In this document: one piece after another, positions 43,171-53,755 of the stretch
How the letters are laid out: each line of letters begins with the position of its first letter
Numbering within the stretch: position 1 is the stretch's first letter
Assembly (NCBI GenBank): GCA_016906335.1
Contig: JADEYG010000015.1
Location: 1,128,501-1,192,500, forward strand
Direction: 5' to 3'
DNA length: 64,000 bases
Source of the DNA: Novakomyces olei
Lineage: Eukaryota; Ascomycota; Novakomycetes; Novakomycetales; Novakomycetaceae
The notes under the pieces: model-generated
What the model saw: the letters and a program-made list of their open reading frames with translations, nothing else
Database searches by the model: none
What the model was told of the DNA's origin: nothing
Translations under genes and position numbers: made by a program

Positions 43171-43908
43171 ATGCTCGCATTGGAGGCGATAAAACAGGAA
43201 CAGGATCAGAAGCAAAAACCCTACTCAACTCGAAAAACCTACTTTCGCAGTGCCTTAATTCTAAGGCAGCTGCCCTTTGGCTTTGCTCATGCATTTCCAG
43301 AGCTGCGGTACCTGATCCTGCGTGGACGCGGTCTCGTGCAGTTGCCGGACGAGTTGAGCCAGCTTCGGCATTTGGTAACGCTCGATGTCCGGCAAAACGA
43401 GCTTCATACGCTTCCGCATACACTGAGGTATTTGCCGGATCTGCGTACCGTCGAAGCGGACGGAAATCCTTTGCTAAATGCCAGCGAAATTGACGAGTAC
43501 AATTCCTGCAAGAGCCAAGGCGGGAATGGATCAAGCGCGACACTGACGAGACGGTGCATAGAGTACCTGCAAATACATGCAAATTATGCCACGGAATATG
43601 ATCTGCCGCCTCACTTGGGACAAGCTTTACAGCAGCCTTTGCACGTGTGTGGCGAGTGTGAAAGACCGCACTCACAGCCGTTTGCGAGCCGAGTTCGAAT
43701 GGTAACTGTGTGCCTGAAACGGGTGCCTCTACGGTTTGCGTTTTGTACAAGACGATGCCTAGTGACCCGCCTGGAAACGTGGGCTCTGGACGATCAGCTG
43801 TGCGCGGAAAAACGGGTATTGCGGCGGCAGCGGTTTGGATGCTCAGAAGCCAGTGGGGAGGTTAGTGCCGACCAGTTGACCTCGCGATTCCGTCGTATGC
43901 TGCTTTAA
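43171..43908 (+). CDS. Short LRR protein with C-terminal cysteine/zinc-like domain (LRRC58-like), 245 aa
   Basis: A single exon. Two to three leucine-rich repeats occur at residues about 45-105: LRYLILRGRGLVQLPDELSQ, LRHLVTLDVRQNELHTLPHT and LRYLPDLRTVEADGNPL. A spacer leads to a domain with LPPHLGQALQQPLHVCGECE, VPLRFAFCTRRC and further conserved-looking hydrophobics. The order LRRs, PPHL, CxxC, then FCxxxC resembles LRRC58 and a class of fungal LRR proteins with a possible zinc site. Function is unknown to me. The start at 43171 lies directly after a minisatellite; an alternative start further in would cut the first helix. The C-rich half argues against a pure adenylate-cyclase-type LRR. 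Confidence 0.65.
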   Translation: MLALEAIKQEQDQKQKPYSTRKTYFRSALILRQLPFGFAHAFPELRYLILRGRGLVQLPDELSQLRHLVTLDVRQNELHTLPHTLRYLPDLRTVEADGNPLLNASEIDEYNSCKSQGGNGSSATLTRRCIEYLQIHANYATEYDLPPHLGQALQQPLHVCGECERPHSQPFASRVRMVTVCLKRVPLRFAFCTRRCLVTRLETWALDDQLCAEKRVLRRQRFGCSEASGEVSADQLTSRFRRMLL

Positions 43909-44510
43909 ACGCTGCAATTGTGTATTTCGTCATCTATTTCGTCATCGCGGCTTGGATGAAACAAGGGAATCAGTGGGTTGCTACTGCATTTCTATGGCAG
44001 TGGACACGGCCTTGTTGTGACTGCATTATATCATTACCCTTTCTATTTGGCATTTTGGTCGTATTGGGGACATGTAGATATGGATAATATATGGATATAT
44101 AAAAATAGTGAATATTTTCGAGTTTTTATCATTATTCCAGGCATTATATCATACACCGCGCAAAATACCGCCTTGATCTTCTGCCGATTGTACTAGTAAA
44201 TTATCTATATTATTAGAATTATTTAATATTAGAATTATTAAATATTAGAATTATTTAAATTATTAGAATTATTTAAATTATTAGAATTATTTAAATTATT
44301 AGAATTATTTAAATTATTAGAATTATTTAAATTATTAGCATTATATTTAATAATATTATTTTATTTTCTCGGTGCGCGATCACTTCACATGCTTAAAGAG
44401 CAATAAGGTCGCCCTTACTTACTCCTGACACCTGCATGCAATGGTGAGCGGTCTCGGCGAGCAATGTAAAGACCTATTGTGTTTTGCCTGTTAAATAAAT
44501 CTAGTTGACA
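43909..44510. other. Intergenic region upstream of NAA35
   Basis: This holds the LRR-gene 3' end, an AT-rich 18-bp tandem array (44212-44345) and the NAA35 promoter. No gene is supported. Confidence 0.6.
44212..44345. repeat. Tandem repeat, 18-bp unit ATTATTTAAATTATTAGA
   Basis: Seven near-identical copies, with one shorter leading copy and a degenerate end (AGCATTATATTTAATAAT). Confidence 0.9.
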
Positions 44511-47500
44511 ATGTTTCGCTCGACGATAGAATCAGTGCGTCAATGCCGAATAGCGCGTTTGAAGATCAAACGGCAAAATATAAAGCCGCTGTCGCTGGTA
44601 GGGACAACGAGACTGTTTGATGACCCGCATCTTTGCTTACAGCTAGCTCTAAATGTCGGCGAGCTTGTTCGGCACCCTTCTTTCCAATTGGCCGATTCAA
44701 TTGGCGCTATCGAGGTTGGCAGTACCATTTTAATAATAATTGCAAAACTAAACGGCCAGATTGGTGATCCAAAGATGGACAGTGGACTGGGACCAGATGT
44801 GGCTCCGTACAATGTAGCACAGCCCCTTTCCGCGCCTGAAATAATTTGGGTCATGGACCGAATTCTGGCGTGTGAGGTAAAGCGTTAATTTTCTAATTAA
44901 TTAAATCGTTTGAACGCTATTTTTATTAATATCAGATGTCGTGGCATGCTGGGCATGCTTTTTTACAGACTCTGTTCTCCTCCGAATATGTGCTCAAAGT
45001 CTTGGCTGAAGCAAACGGGCAACTCGGGTCGGAAACTCCACGTTTTGCCGATGCTCGGAGAACAGAGACAGAGTTGCTTGACCTCGTGCTTTGGCCCTAC
45101 GTATGCGCTGTCATAAAGTGCTGTGATCTTGCTCGACGATCTCTGATACAATCTCAATTGTACCCGGTAAGATTGGGAGTGGGTTTGGTTTCTTATTTTG
45201 TCTAGTTCAAATTTGTTTTTATAGAGAGTTGCCTTTTCCCTGGCTTAATGTTTGCCTTTTTCCCCAGCTTAATGATTGTCAATTTTTCAATTTTTCAATT
45301 TAATAATTTAATAATTTAATTATTGATCTGGCGTTATTTAACTCCATAAACAACATTGCTTACAGACACAGGATGAGGATATGAATACGGATACTTGTGG
45401 CGTTTCTTTACTCGAATCTACGACGACAGAAACAGTGAGCCAGCTTCTGGCTCAGGCTACTTCCTGGCTGTACTCGAAGCAGAGATCAGCAGAGGCAATT
45501 TATGGAGCAAAAGCGGTATCGGCCATTCTTGCCAGACTGCGTTTGCGGCAGCAAATGCTGAACGTTTTTGACGGGGAACCGAGCCATGGCCTTTCCATTG
45601 CAGAGGTGCAACAGTCGGCAATGGGCGATGTTTCGCGTCGTTGTCCGACGGCCTTTTCAATGCGCGCGCAGCGTCTGCTAGCCAGCACTGTTCCGCCTCG
45701 GCCAGTAGTTATACTGGATACTGAGCCAGCGTTCAGTATGTGCAAACAACTTGCATCGGAGTCTGGTTGGTACAGTGTTGTATCGGGACTGCGACCAGGT
45801 TCGTTGATTGATTCTGAGGTAAGAAAATAATACAAGATGCCCAAAGGAAAAGAAAAAAAAAATATTTACATTTATATTAATAGCACTAGAACAAAATAAA
45901 AGGCAAACAAAATGAAACTTAAAAGATTGCAATAATCAGAAATAAATAAAATTTTAAGACAAAAGAACAAAGTAAAGGACCAGTGTGCTGACGGTATAGA
46001 ACTTTTTATGGATTTTCGCTTCGAAACGCGTTTTGGCGCTGGCTTATATACGTGCCGAGCTGCAATTAGTAGGAGCCTGCAAGTTATCTCACAATGCTAA
46101 TTGCTAGGGCGTTCTCGCGCTGGAAGACAGGGACAAACAGACTCATTTGTATGCTCGCTCATTGTTACGGAATATTAAGGGAATCGCTACACTTCCTGCT
46201 CTCGTAGACCAATGCTTATATCATCCACCAGAGTCCCCTCACACTCCGGGATTCCGGGTCAGTCGAGAGATTAATGAATTTTTTACTATTGCCATCGCAC
46301 AGCATAATAAACTGCGAGCTATTTTATGTCATAATTACGCACGGCAATATCGAAATTTTGTTAATGTTCTTCCCGAGTGGGCGACGGTCTTTAGAGAAGT
46401 AAGTGTTGGAATTTTAATTGTTTTTGAGAATAGAAACGAGTTTTCCACGCTATTTACTATTTATTTTTTGTTTATATTTTTTTGTCTTTTCTTTTGTGTC
46501 TATTTATAACTTTGGCTCTTCTTGTACGTTTAATGAAAAGACAAAGCATTATTTAGAAAGAATAAACTAATTCAAGGCCGAAAAAACAGACGATACAGTG
46601 GCTCAGATCTATGATGAATCAGATCCAGAAACAGCGATGAGTATGCGGCGCAACAAACCCTTTTCGACGTGGGCTCGCTTTACTCAATTATGTATAAAAG
46701 CCACAATATTATCACTCATTTTGCGAATGGAACTAGCACAGAAACGTGAATTATATTGCGTTTTCTCATATCAGGCTTTTGTTTTGGATAAATTACGTAA
46801 CCTTGTGACTGAAGCAGCTGAAAATGCGGTAGTAGAAGGAAAGAATGACGAGGCTTTACGGAACAAGGCATTGGTTTATTCGACGATGCATCAACTAGCG
46901 CGTGATGCGGCTCGGGTATGATTATTTGTATTTATATTATTATTATTATTATGAATTTTTATCATATACTATGAATATTTTCAAATTGTTATCTCAAACA
47001 GAACTAACAAAAAGATGTGGGTATTCACTCAATCCGATAATTTAGATTCACTTGAATTAGGACTTTGTGAGTCGCAATACAATCTGCGTTTCTCTATGTT
47101 TCGAGACTCAGAGTTTGTTTCGCAAATTATACAGACACAAATTTTAAAGCGTGAAGCAGCCGAATTTGCTACTGATCGCAAATCTGTGCTTGATAATGTT
47201 TTTTCAACATTATCAAAGTCACGTCACACACTAGTCAATGATTTGATACCCCGTTGTATTGGCGATAACGCGGCAGAGCGTGAACTTTGGGAGGTAAGTT
47301 CCTTATTCTAATATTTGAGGGAGTATTATATCCATTTGCAATTCAATATATTTTTAAATAAATCAAAAAAATTCCCTTTTTTTCTGTCTTGTGCATTTCG
47401 TTACTGGATAAAATTTCGAATCAGCTTGTTCCGCCTCTAATATTTGCTACTATTATTGTTCAGACTGTGCTTATTTTGCTAGCAACTACGGGATATTGTA

Positions 47501-47617
47501 CGAACATGTGTCACTAATGTTCTGGCAATACGAGAATATGCGGCTGACCCCGAAGCGAGCTGGCAGCTTGATTTCATACACTGCAAAGAATTTCCAGTAC
47601 TATTACGCGCATCTTAA
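44511..47617 (+). CDS. MAK10: NAA35/Mak10, NatC auxiliary subunit, 705 aa, nine exons
   Basis: Exons 44511-44714, 44760-44876, 44936-45166, 45366-45818, 46000-46068, 46108-46398, 46577-46915, 47015-47293 and 47483-47617 (2118 nt). Mak10/Naa35 is the large scaffold of NatC, which acetylates N-terminal Met before hydrophobic residues. Key blocks are GELVRHPSFQLADSIGAIE spliced to IGDPKMDSGLGPDVAPYN, then RILACE spliced to MSWHAGHAFLQTLFSSEYVL (the EM-x-WH-x-G motif). Further on comes VLALAYIRAELQL spliced to GVLALEDRD, and the C-terminal LQLRDIVRTCV-type helix. Intron 1 (45 nt, GTTGGC donor) is a multiple of three and open, but keeping it would break the IEIGDPKMDSG motif. Exon 5 is 69 nt. Length is close to yeast (733) and human (725). 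The first 29 codons are less certain. Confidence 0.88.
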
Positions 47618-48198
47618 ATGTATATATACAACAAAGCGTATTTGCATACAATAATAATTGGCTCATTTATCTATTGATGCTTTTAATCTTATTTTCCATT
47701 TTTCATGGAACAAAATTGTCTTCAATTACATATAAGCTTATTGTACTGTACATTTGAATACATCTTTTACATATTACAACTCATATACTTATGAAAATTG
47801 AGGTAACCCTACAAATTGAAACCAAATATTTTGTAATTTTGTAATTTTGTAATATTCATTTAGCTGATACACAGCATCAGATACATCTAATATTACCACC
47901 ATTCACGCGGATGCACGCTTGGTCACTTGCACTTAGCCGACTCCCTCTGTTTAACTCTCTTCTTTCCCTTTTCTCGGGTTATGTTTTCTTATTACCCTTT
48001 AATATTTCTCACTTTACCTTCCATAAATTTTGCATAGTGAACCCAATCCGCTTATCCTTAAATAGGACAAAAGGCGGAAAGAACGATAGAAAGATAAAGT
48101 TGGAAAATAAAAAGCAGTTTTACTTTAAATGATATATCTTTTTCTGAAAAAGAAAATAAACAAGAAAGAATACGACAATCAATGCTTTCTTTTAATTA
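47618..48198. other. Convergent AT-rich spacer
   Basis: These 581 bp lie between the NAA35 and QCR2 stops. AT-rich with TTTGTAATTTTGTAATTTTG at about 47829-47848. A plus frame at 47911-48132 has no family pattern. Nothing else is seen. Confidence 0.6.
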
Positions 48199-49907
48199 TT
48201 ACAGCTCATCAAAGTATGGCAGCTCGTACGTGTTGCCGATAGCAACAACGCTAGGCTTGCCCTTGACTAATTGGCCAAGTGCCTTTTTAACTGATCCAAC
48301 AGTGAGCGAATCAATTGCTTCAGCAGCAGCAGCATGATCCTGGCTCTTGCCTGTAGCAAGCAATTGCTCACCAATAGCGCCAACAGTATCAACTTTGCTC
48401 TCAGACGTAGACAGCAAGGCAAATTTGGCCTGAGCCTTTGCGCGCTGGACATCAGACTCGGAGAGGTTCGAGCCGAGGCCGTTTACAATGCCCCAAGCGT
48501 CCTTGGTGGCAGCAGAAATACTAGACTTTGGTGCACTTACAATGATTTGCAGGAGGCCAGCATCGCTATAAGACCGGGAACTGGAAATTGCTCGGGCGTG
48601 AGGATGAAGAGAGCCGAGATGGCTCAGTGGACTAGTGCCACTGGTCCACTTAATGTGACTCGTACCGCCCAGCAAATGCTGGACTGTAGACTGCTCAGCT
48701 GGAGAAAGGCTTGAAGTATCCAGGCCGATAAAGTAATAGTTAGCAGCAGAGCCAGACGGGATTCGCAATTCACCACCATAGTATTGAGTCTTGGGAGTTT
48801 GTGCCAGAGAGCCTTTAGGAAGGCCAGTATAAAGGTCCGCTACAAACTTGTCCATATCACGCAAGCTCAGCCCTGTGCCGACAAGAGCCAAGTTATTGGT
48901 GGCAAACGACTGGTGAGCAAAGCTCTTGATGCTGGCCGTGTTGGGGATCGTATCGGGCGTAATGTAGAGAGAGTTGCCCAGACCTCTGCGGAAAGCCAGT
49001 TGGTGAACTGCTTCATTTCCTACAATAAAGGGATCCACTTTGGCTGCCTCATAGTCCAATTTAGCAGCTGGCAGAACTTCTTCTGCTAATTCGTAGTCTA
49101 AAATGTCAGTCTGGTTGTGCTTGAAAAACAGATCGTTTGGTTGCTTGTACTGAAATGCGATGAATTGAGCCATGTGATAGTAATAGAAAAGGACCAGAGA
49201 AAAGATTGAGCAAAAACCAAAAATATAGAAAACAAAGAGATACAGAAAACATTCACCAAATCATAAGCAAACCAAGAAGAAAAGACCAATGGAGCAACGC
49301 TGTGGGCAATGCTGCCAATGACTAGCCAATTTATTATATTGCAAAACGCCAACCAGTCGGCCAATAATGACAAGAGACATGTAAAAAATATTCGTACCCT
49401 TGAAACGAGTGCTAGACAGGATTTCTGCAAACAATTCCACATAGTATGGAAGATCCTGTTGCAAGAACTGTGCAGTGAGCACGAGATGCTCACGGCCAAG
49501 GCTGGTGCTCAAGCTGCCACCTAACAATTCGTTCTCGCGGCTGATACGCAAAGTAGAGCGGGCTTCCGTGCTCTATAAAAGTCGTCAGCATTAACTATAC
49601 AGGCCAAGGCAGGAGCAGGCAAAAAGAACACGAATCCACGAGCAAACCATACCTTGAACGCAAACCGCTCCAGCAGGTGAGCCAAACCTGGAGCCGGCTG
49701 AAACCGGCTGCCAGCACGAACAATTGCCGAGAGCGCAGCAGTCGGCGATCGGTCCGGACGAGCCGCGACTTTAATGCCGTTGCCGACCGTAGCGGTTTCA
49801 AAATTGATGAGCTTTGGATCAGCAGGCGAAGCTGTAGCGTAGCAGCGACGAGCCGCCCGCTGCAGCAGTGCGGCAGAGCGGCCACGAGCAGAAAGGTAAC
49901 AGCTCAT
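48199..49907 (-). CDS. QCR2: QCR2/UQCRC2, complex III core protein 2, 442 aa
   Basis: Exons 49907-49653, 49572-49398 and 49097-48199 (1329 nt), introns 80 and 300 nt. Core protein 2 is an inactive M16 peptidase relative that supports the cytochrome bc1 complex. A presequence (MSCYLSARGRSAALLQRAAR) precedes VGNGIKVAARPDRSPTAALS and AGSRFQPAPGLAHLLERFAF. Splicing joins it to KSTEARSTLRISRENELLGG and then SSTRFK to DYELAEEVLPAAKLDYE. The zinc motif HxxEH of active peptidases is absent (AHLLER), as expected for core 2. The second M16 half ends VKGKPSVVAIGNTYELPYFD. Codon bias resembles that of NDUFS1. Upstream lies telobox-rich sequence. Confidence 0.93.
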
Positions 49908-50343
49908 GACAATTGGTCTTTTGCCGTACGCAGTGAAGGGAGAGAAATGATCCGGACCGTAGCAATTTTTGACCGGCTGCGGATTATACGGGTTGTTACT
50001 GGTCAGTTGGGCTTTTGCTCAAGTATAAATTTACAGGCGAATTCTCTCCAATGTTTTATTCATATTATTCGCTATCAGCAGTATATAGTGTAATGGATGA
50101 ACGCGCACCTCTCTTGTTATTCCTTGTGGATATCAAGTAATCAACAGACGCCTGATTAACCCTAATTGCTTAATTATCATAAAGTTTTAGGGTTAGTTTG
50201 ACACAGTAAGAGCGGGGACTAGGGCTAGTTGGGCACAGAAAGAGTGAGTTCATATTAAACTAAGAGATTAGGGTTAATTAGGCACAGTGAGAGATGTTAC
50301 AAACAAATGAATTTAGTCCAATGCAATTCCCCTTCAGTACAGT
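49908..50343. promoter_or_regulatory. QCR2 upstream region with telomere-like repeats
   Basis: Between the QCR2 start and the tRNase Z 3' end. From about 50155 to 50295, four imperfect units built on AGGGTTAGTT...GACACAGTAAGAG occur, the same minisatellite as at 55975-56465. The left part is the QCR2 proximal promoter. Confidence 0.55.
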
Positions 50344-51748
50344 CTATATCTTGTAGTTCATCAAATCAAAGGCACAAATGACCTCTTTCCCAAACGGTTC
50401 GGCGGCAAGATCACCAATCTGCTTCATTATGGCAGCAGACTGAGGATTTGTTTCTACATCGCCACGATATCGAGACGAAAAATGATTTAGTATAAGCGTT
50501 TCTGCCCCGATACAGCTGGCAAAGGCTCCAGCCATCTCGGGAGTACTGTGACCATGCTTGATGCAGCGTACTTTTGCCGCGTGTTTAAGCGTTTCCACGA
50601 CTGCATTGTTTTGCAGCTCAGTAGCAGTTAGGTCTTGTTCGGGTATAAATGCGTTTGTTGCTTCATGTACTAAAATAGTGGGTTCAGAAGCCAGTCCGGC
50701 AATGTTTGACGGGTCAAATGTATCCCCCAGGATTATGATTTGCCTTCCTGGCCTTGGCTGTGGTGGCGCCAAAATTACACCATTAGAAAGTCGTAAAGTT
50801 TCGCCCTGCTGAAGCCTTGAAAGCAGCTGCAGCGGATTCGAAAGACCTAATTGTGTGCGAATCGTATCAGCATTGGCCCTGAGCAAAGGACCAAAATGAG
50901 ACATATCTATTCGGCCAGGTCGGGGTGTTTCATTGAGTACATAACCCACACATGGCAGAGTATGCCTAATACTGGCAGCATGTATGGTCCAAGTAGAATT
51001 TTGGAAAATGTTCTGCCAGCGATCATTATCATCAGGGAAAAGGTTACGACCAATAGCAAGCTCTGACCGATAGAGTGGCTGAGTGTGCAAAGGTGTGATC
51101 TGAGTCCCCGACTTAAAGTGCAGTTCGTGTACACAGTAGGGTACAGTTATCATTGTACTAGTTAATTTTAAAATGCTTCGTACAAAACTGCGTAACCCAT
51201 AAGGGCCGTATAATTCGAGTGGCTGTAGGGTTAATAAACGCAAAAGAAAAGCAAAATTTGGACACAAATGCTTCAAAGATCGGAAAATATACGTCAAAAT
51301 AAATAAATGAATAAAAAAATAAAAAATTAATGCAATACAAGCGGACAGAAATGAAACCGGCTTTACCTCTGAAGGATCATCCTTTACATTATCCTCACTA
51401 GCAGACTCTCCGCCCAATAAAGCGGCCAGTAAAGATCCCAGCCCAAAACAATGATCTCCATGCATATGTGTAACGAATATTTTCTTTATTTTTGACATTC
51501 GTAACGTTGAGCGCTGTAATTGTTTAATCGTAGCTTCCCCACAATCAAAGAGCCATATTTCGCCATTGCTACGAAGAGCGAGCGAAGACTGATTACGCGT
51601 GGCACTGTGCTGTGCAGATGACTATGAATTAGATTTGCTAACATACCGTTTAATTATTTAATAATTTAATTTTTTTTTCTTTATAGATTGGTTTCAAATT
51701 CTTAATCTTGTCTCGCATTTATACCGTTCCCAGGAAAGTTATGTCCAT
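50344..51748 (-). CDS. Short-form tRNase Z (ELAC1-like), 385 aa
   Basis: Exons 51748-51725 (eight codons, MDITFLGT), 51621-51367 and 51222-50344 (1158 nt). tRNase Z cuts 3' trailers from pre-tRNA. The start MDITFLGT|SSAQHSATRNQSS and IWLFDCGEATIKQLQRS are the RNase Z signature, followed by the metal motif FVTHMHGDHCFGL (HxHxDH). LELYGPYGLRSFVRS, GYVLNETPRPGRID, ILGDTFDP and LVHEATNAF come next; HGHSTPEMAGAFA and LNHFSSRY finish the site. The length and single domain mark the short form; many ascomycetes have only the long Trz1. Intron 2 (51366-51223) is 144 nt and open in frame, so the unspliced product would carry a 48-residue hydrophobic insert. Intron 1 is 103 nt with a GTATAA donor. Confidence 0.92.
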
Positions 51749-51854
51749 AGTAGAAAGGCTTCGTGACAGCAAGCGTCGGTTGAACCCGCACGCCGCTGGC
51801 GCAGTCGATGCCGCGCGACGAAACAATCCGAGCAGTAACAGTTTGTATGATTGA
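51741..51854 (+). CDS. Possible 37-residue sORF overlapping the tRNase Z start head to head
   Basis: An ATG on the plus strand at 51741 opens MSIVERLRDSKRRLNPHAAG and then AVDAARRNNPSSNSLYD. Its first eight bases overlap the minus-strand tRNase Z start codon region. The composition is compact, basic and free of low complexity. It could be chance, the first exon of a longer gene, or a real short protein. I know no family for it. Confidence 0.2.
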   Translation: MSIVERLRDSKRRLNPHAAGAVDAARRNNPSSNSLYD

Positions 51855-52217
51855 AATTGTGCCAATTTAGTTACTCGACATTTGGCTCGAATGTGAATGA
51901 AGCAATCAGGATTCAGTAATAAATAATTTTTTTATTTTAATTTCTCGTCATATAGAATTATTAGATTGATAAATTATTCTCCTATACTTTTAAATACTTT
52001 ACTTTTTTGGCTGCTATTTATTTACAAATTATTGTGCGCCAGTCAACATTACTCGCTCGCTATTTGGGGTATAAAACATTCTCTAATATGCTTTAAAAAT
52101 CACGTTCCGTTAGATTTCTAAAATAATTAATTTTACTGGATTAATAAGACTAAGCTTAATTAACAAGTAGTTCGTAATCAGCGGCCAAACGCCTTTACCC
52201 CACACAAACAAAGCATT
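51855..52217. other. Spacer upstream of the peroxisomal carrier
   Basis: These 363 bp are AT-rich, without repeats or open frames of note. They must contain the carrier promoter. Confidence 0.5.
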
Positions 52218-53497
52218 ATGGATGATAGCCTTTTGCACGCATTGTCCGGTGCTATTGGGGGCGTAATGGCCACGTCCATTACGTACCCTCTTGTCGTTAG
52301 TAAGAAATGCTAAATCTATGTGGAAAGTCTAACGATTCGAGTTAGTACTCGGGCTCAAGTGAGTGGAAAAGATGACGACAAAAGCCTTTGGCAAAGTGCA
52401 CAGCGCATTTTGGAAAGCGAGGGCGTTAGCGGCCTTTATTCCGGTATCGGGGCCAGCATGAATGGTATTTTTATAACGAATGGTAAGGTTGACACAAGGA
52501 TCCGTACAATAGGCTCGTGCTAATATGTATGGAAAGCTATTTATTACTACATTTACGAACGGACCCGTGCCTTTGTGTTAAAGGGCCAGCCACCACGATC
52601 AACGACGACTAAAGAGTCGATCGTGATGGGAGCCATTGCCGGTGCCGGGGCAGTTTGTTTGACTAACCCGCTGTGGGTTCTGAGTACACGCGCAGCATCC
52701 AGAGCTCAAACGTACAAGGACGAGGCGGAAACGCCCTGGCTTCTTGCCGGTGGGCATTTAAACCCGATCAATATTGTTCGGGATCTGGGTGCTATAGTGG
52801 AAGAAGACGGGCTTAAACGGCTTTTTGCTGGTGTGGGACCAGCACTTTTGCTTGTTCTCAATCCCATATTGCAGTATACAATTTACGAAAGGCTGAAGGC
52901 TGCGGTGGAAAGGAAGAGACAAATTGGGTCTTGGGATTTTTTCTTTTTAGGGGCTTTGAGCAAGCTTATTGCCACAGGGACTACTTATCCCTTGTGTAAG
53001 TAGCCTTAGAATTTGTTACAGCTTTCGTTACTGATGGAGTACTGATGATACCGACTGTTCCACATCTATCGATAATTGATTGCTTTTTATATCAAAATTC
53101 AATTCTTGCTGGATGCTGTTAATGCTAATTTACAGTGACGCTACGTTCCCGAATGCATGTGCCGTCTGCGCCGAGCGGATGGCGCCAAATAAGATCAGAT
53201 TTGAGTTCACCTCGGCAGTTTGCGAAATTGTATCGGGGAGTAGCATCCAAATTGTTACAGAGCGTGCTTACTGCTGCGTTTCTCTTCTTGTAAATATCAC
53301 TTCTCTTTTTCCCTTCGTCACCTTTTTTATTTCTTCATTAGCCGGCCTTGGCTCTTTGCTAATCCACGTCTAGGTTCAAGGAAACGTTGTACATCAACAC
53401 CAAAAGGATGCTGTCCCTAGAGCAGTTGCAAGCGGCTCTATTACTGCTGTCTCGCCGGAACGCTGCGAGAGCTGTTCCGGGAAAGAAATTTTCATGA
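52218..53497 (+). CDS. ANT1: Peroxisomal adenine nucleotide carrier (Ant1/PMP47, SLC25A17), 319 aa
   Basis: Five exons: 52218-52299, 52342-52482, 52537-52995, 53136-53289 and 53374-53497 (960 nt). The carrier imports ATP into peroxisomes for acyl-CoA activation. Three mitochondrial-carrier repeats are present. The first reads SGAIGGVMATSITYPLVV|ISTRAQVS; YPLVxxSTRAQ is the PMP47 variant of PxDxxKxR. LESEGVSGLYSGIGASMNGI follows. The second has AGAGAVCLTNPLWVLSTRAA and the third TTYPL|TLRSRMH. The C-terminus LFLFKETLYINTKRML is typical of the family. Introns are 42, 54, 140 and 84 nt. The first acceptor was chosen by matching both the branch pattern (CTAACGATTCGAG) and the STRAQ motif. It fits the acyl-CoA synthetase, carnitine transferase and PEX39-like genes in a peroxisomal theme. 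Confidence 0.92.
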
Positions 53498-53755
53498 TTG
53501 CTTTTGTAGTTTGGGTTTAGAGTTTTGTGCTGGCCTAGTGTTTCATAGTATTCTGTATTATTTGCTTCTGTATGGTACTGGGCCATGAATTTTGTTGTAA
53601 TCAGTTCATTTAGCAAGATAAAGCAATACCATTATATGGATCACCCTAATCCCGCGTTTTGGACGCTTACTCTACCAAACGATCGTCCATACTGCAGCAT
53701 TCAACAGAGATCGCGAGTTACTTATACTGGAACCTGATCCCCGTCCGTACCGTAC

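Noticed and set aside
43019-43750. Long minus-strand open frame of 243 codons
   Set aside because: It is the antisense shadow of the LRR gene and runs into minisatellite-derived codons; no family pattern.
53633-53737. Plus-strand 34-codon frame MDHPNPAFWTLTLPND
   Set aside because: Too short, no family match, located at the RPC82 3' end.
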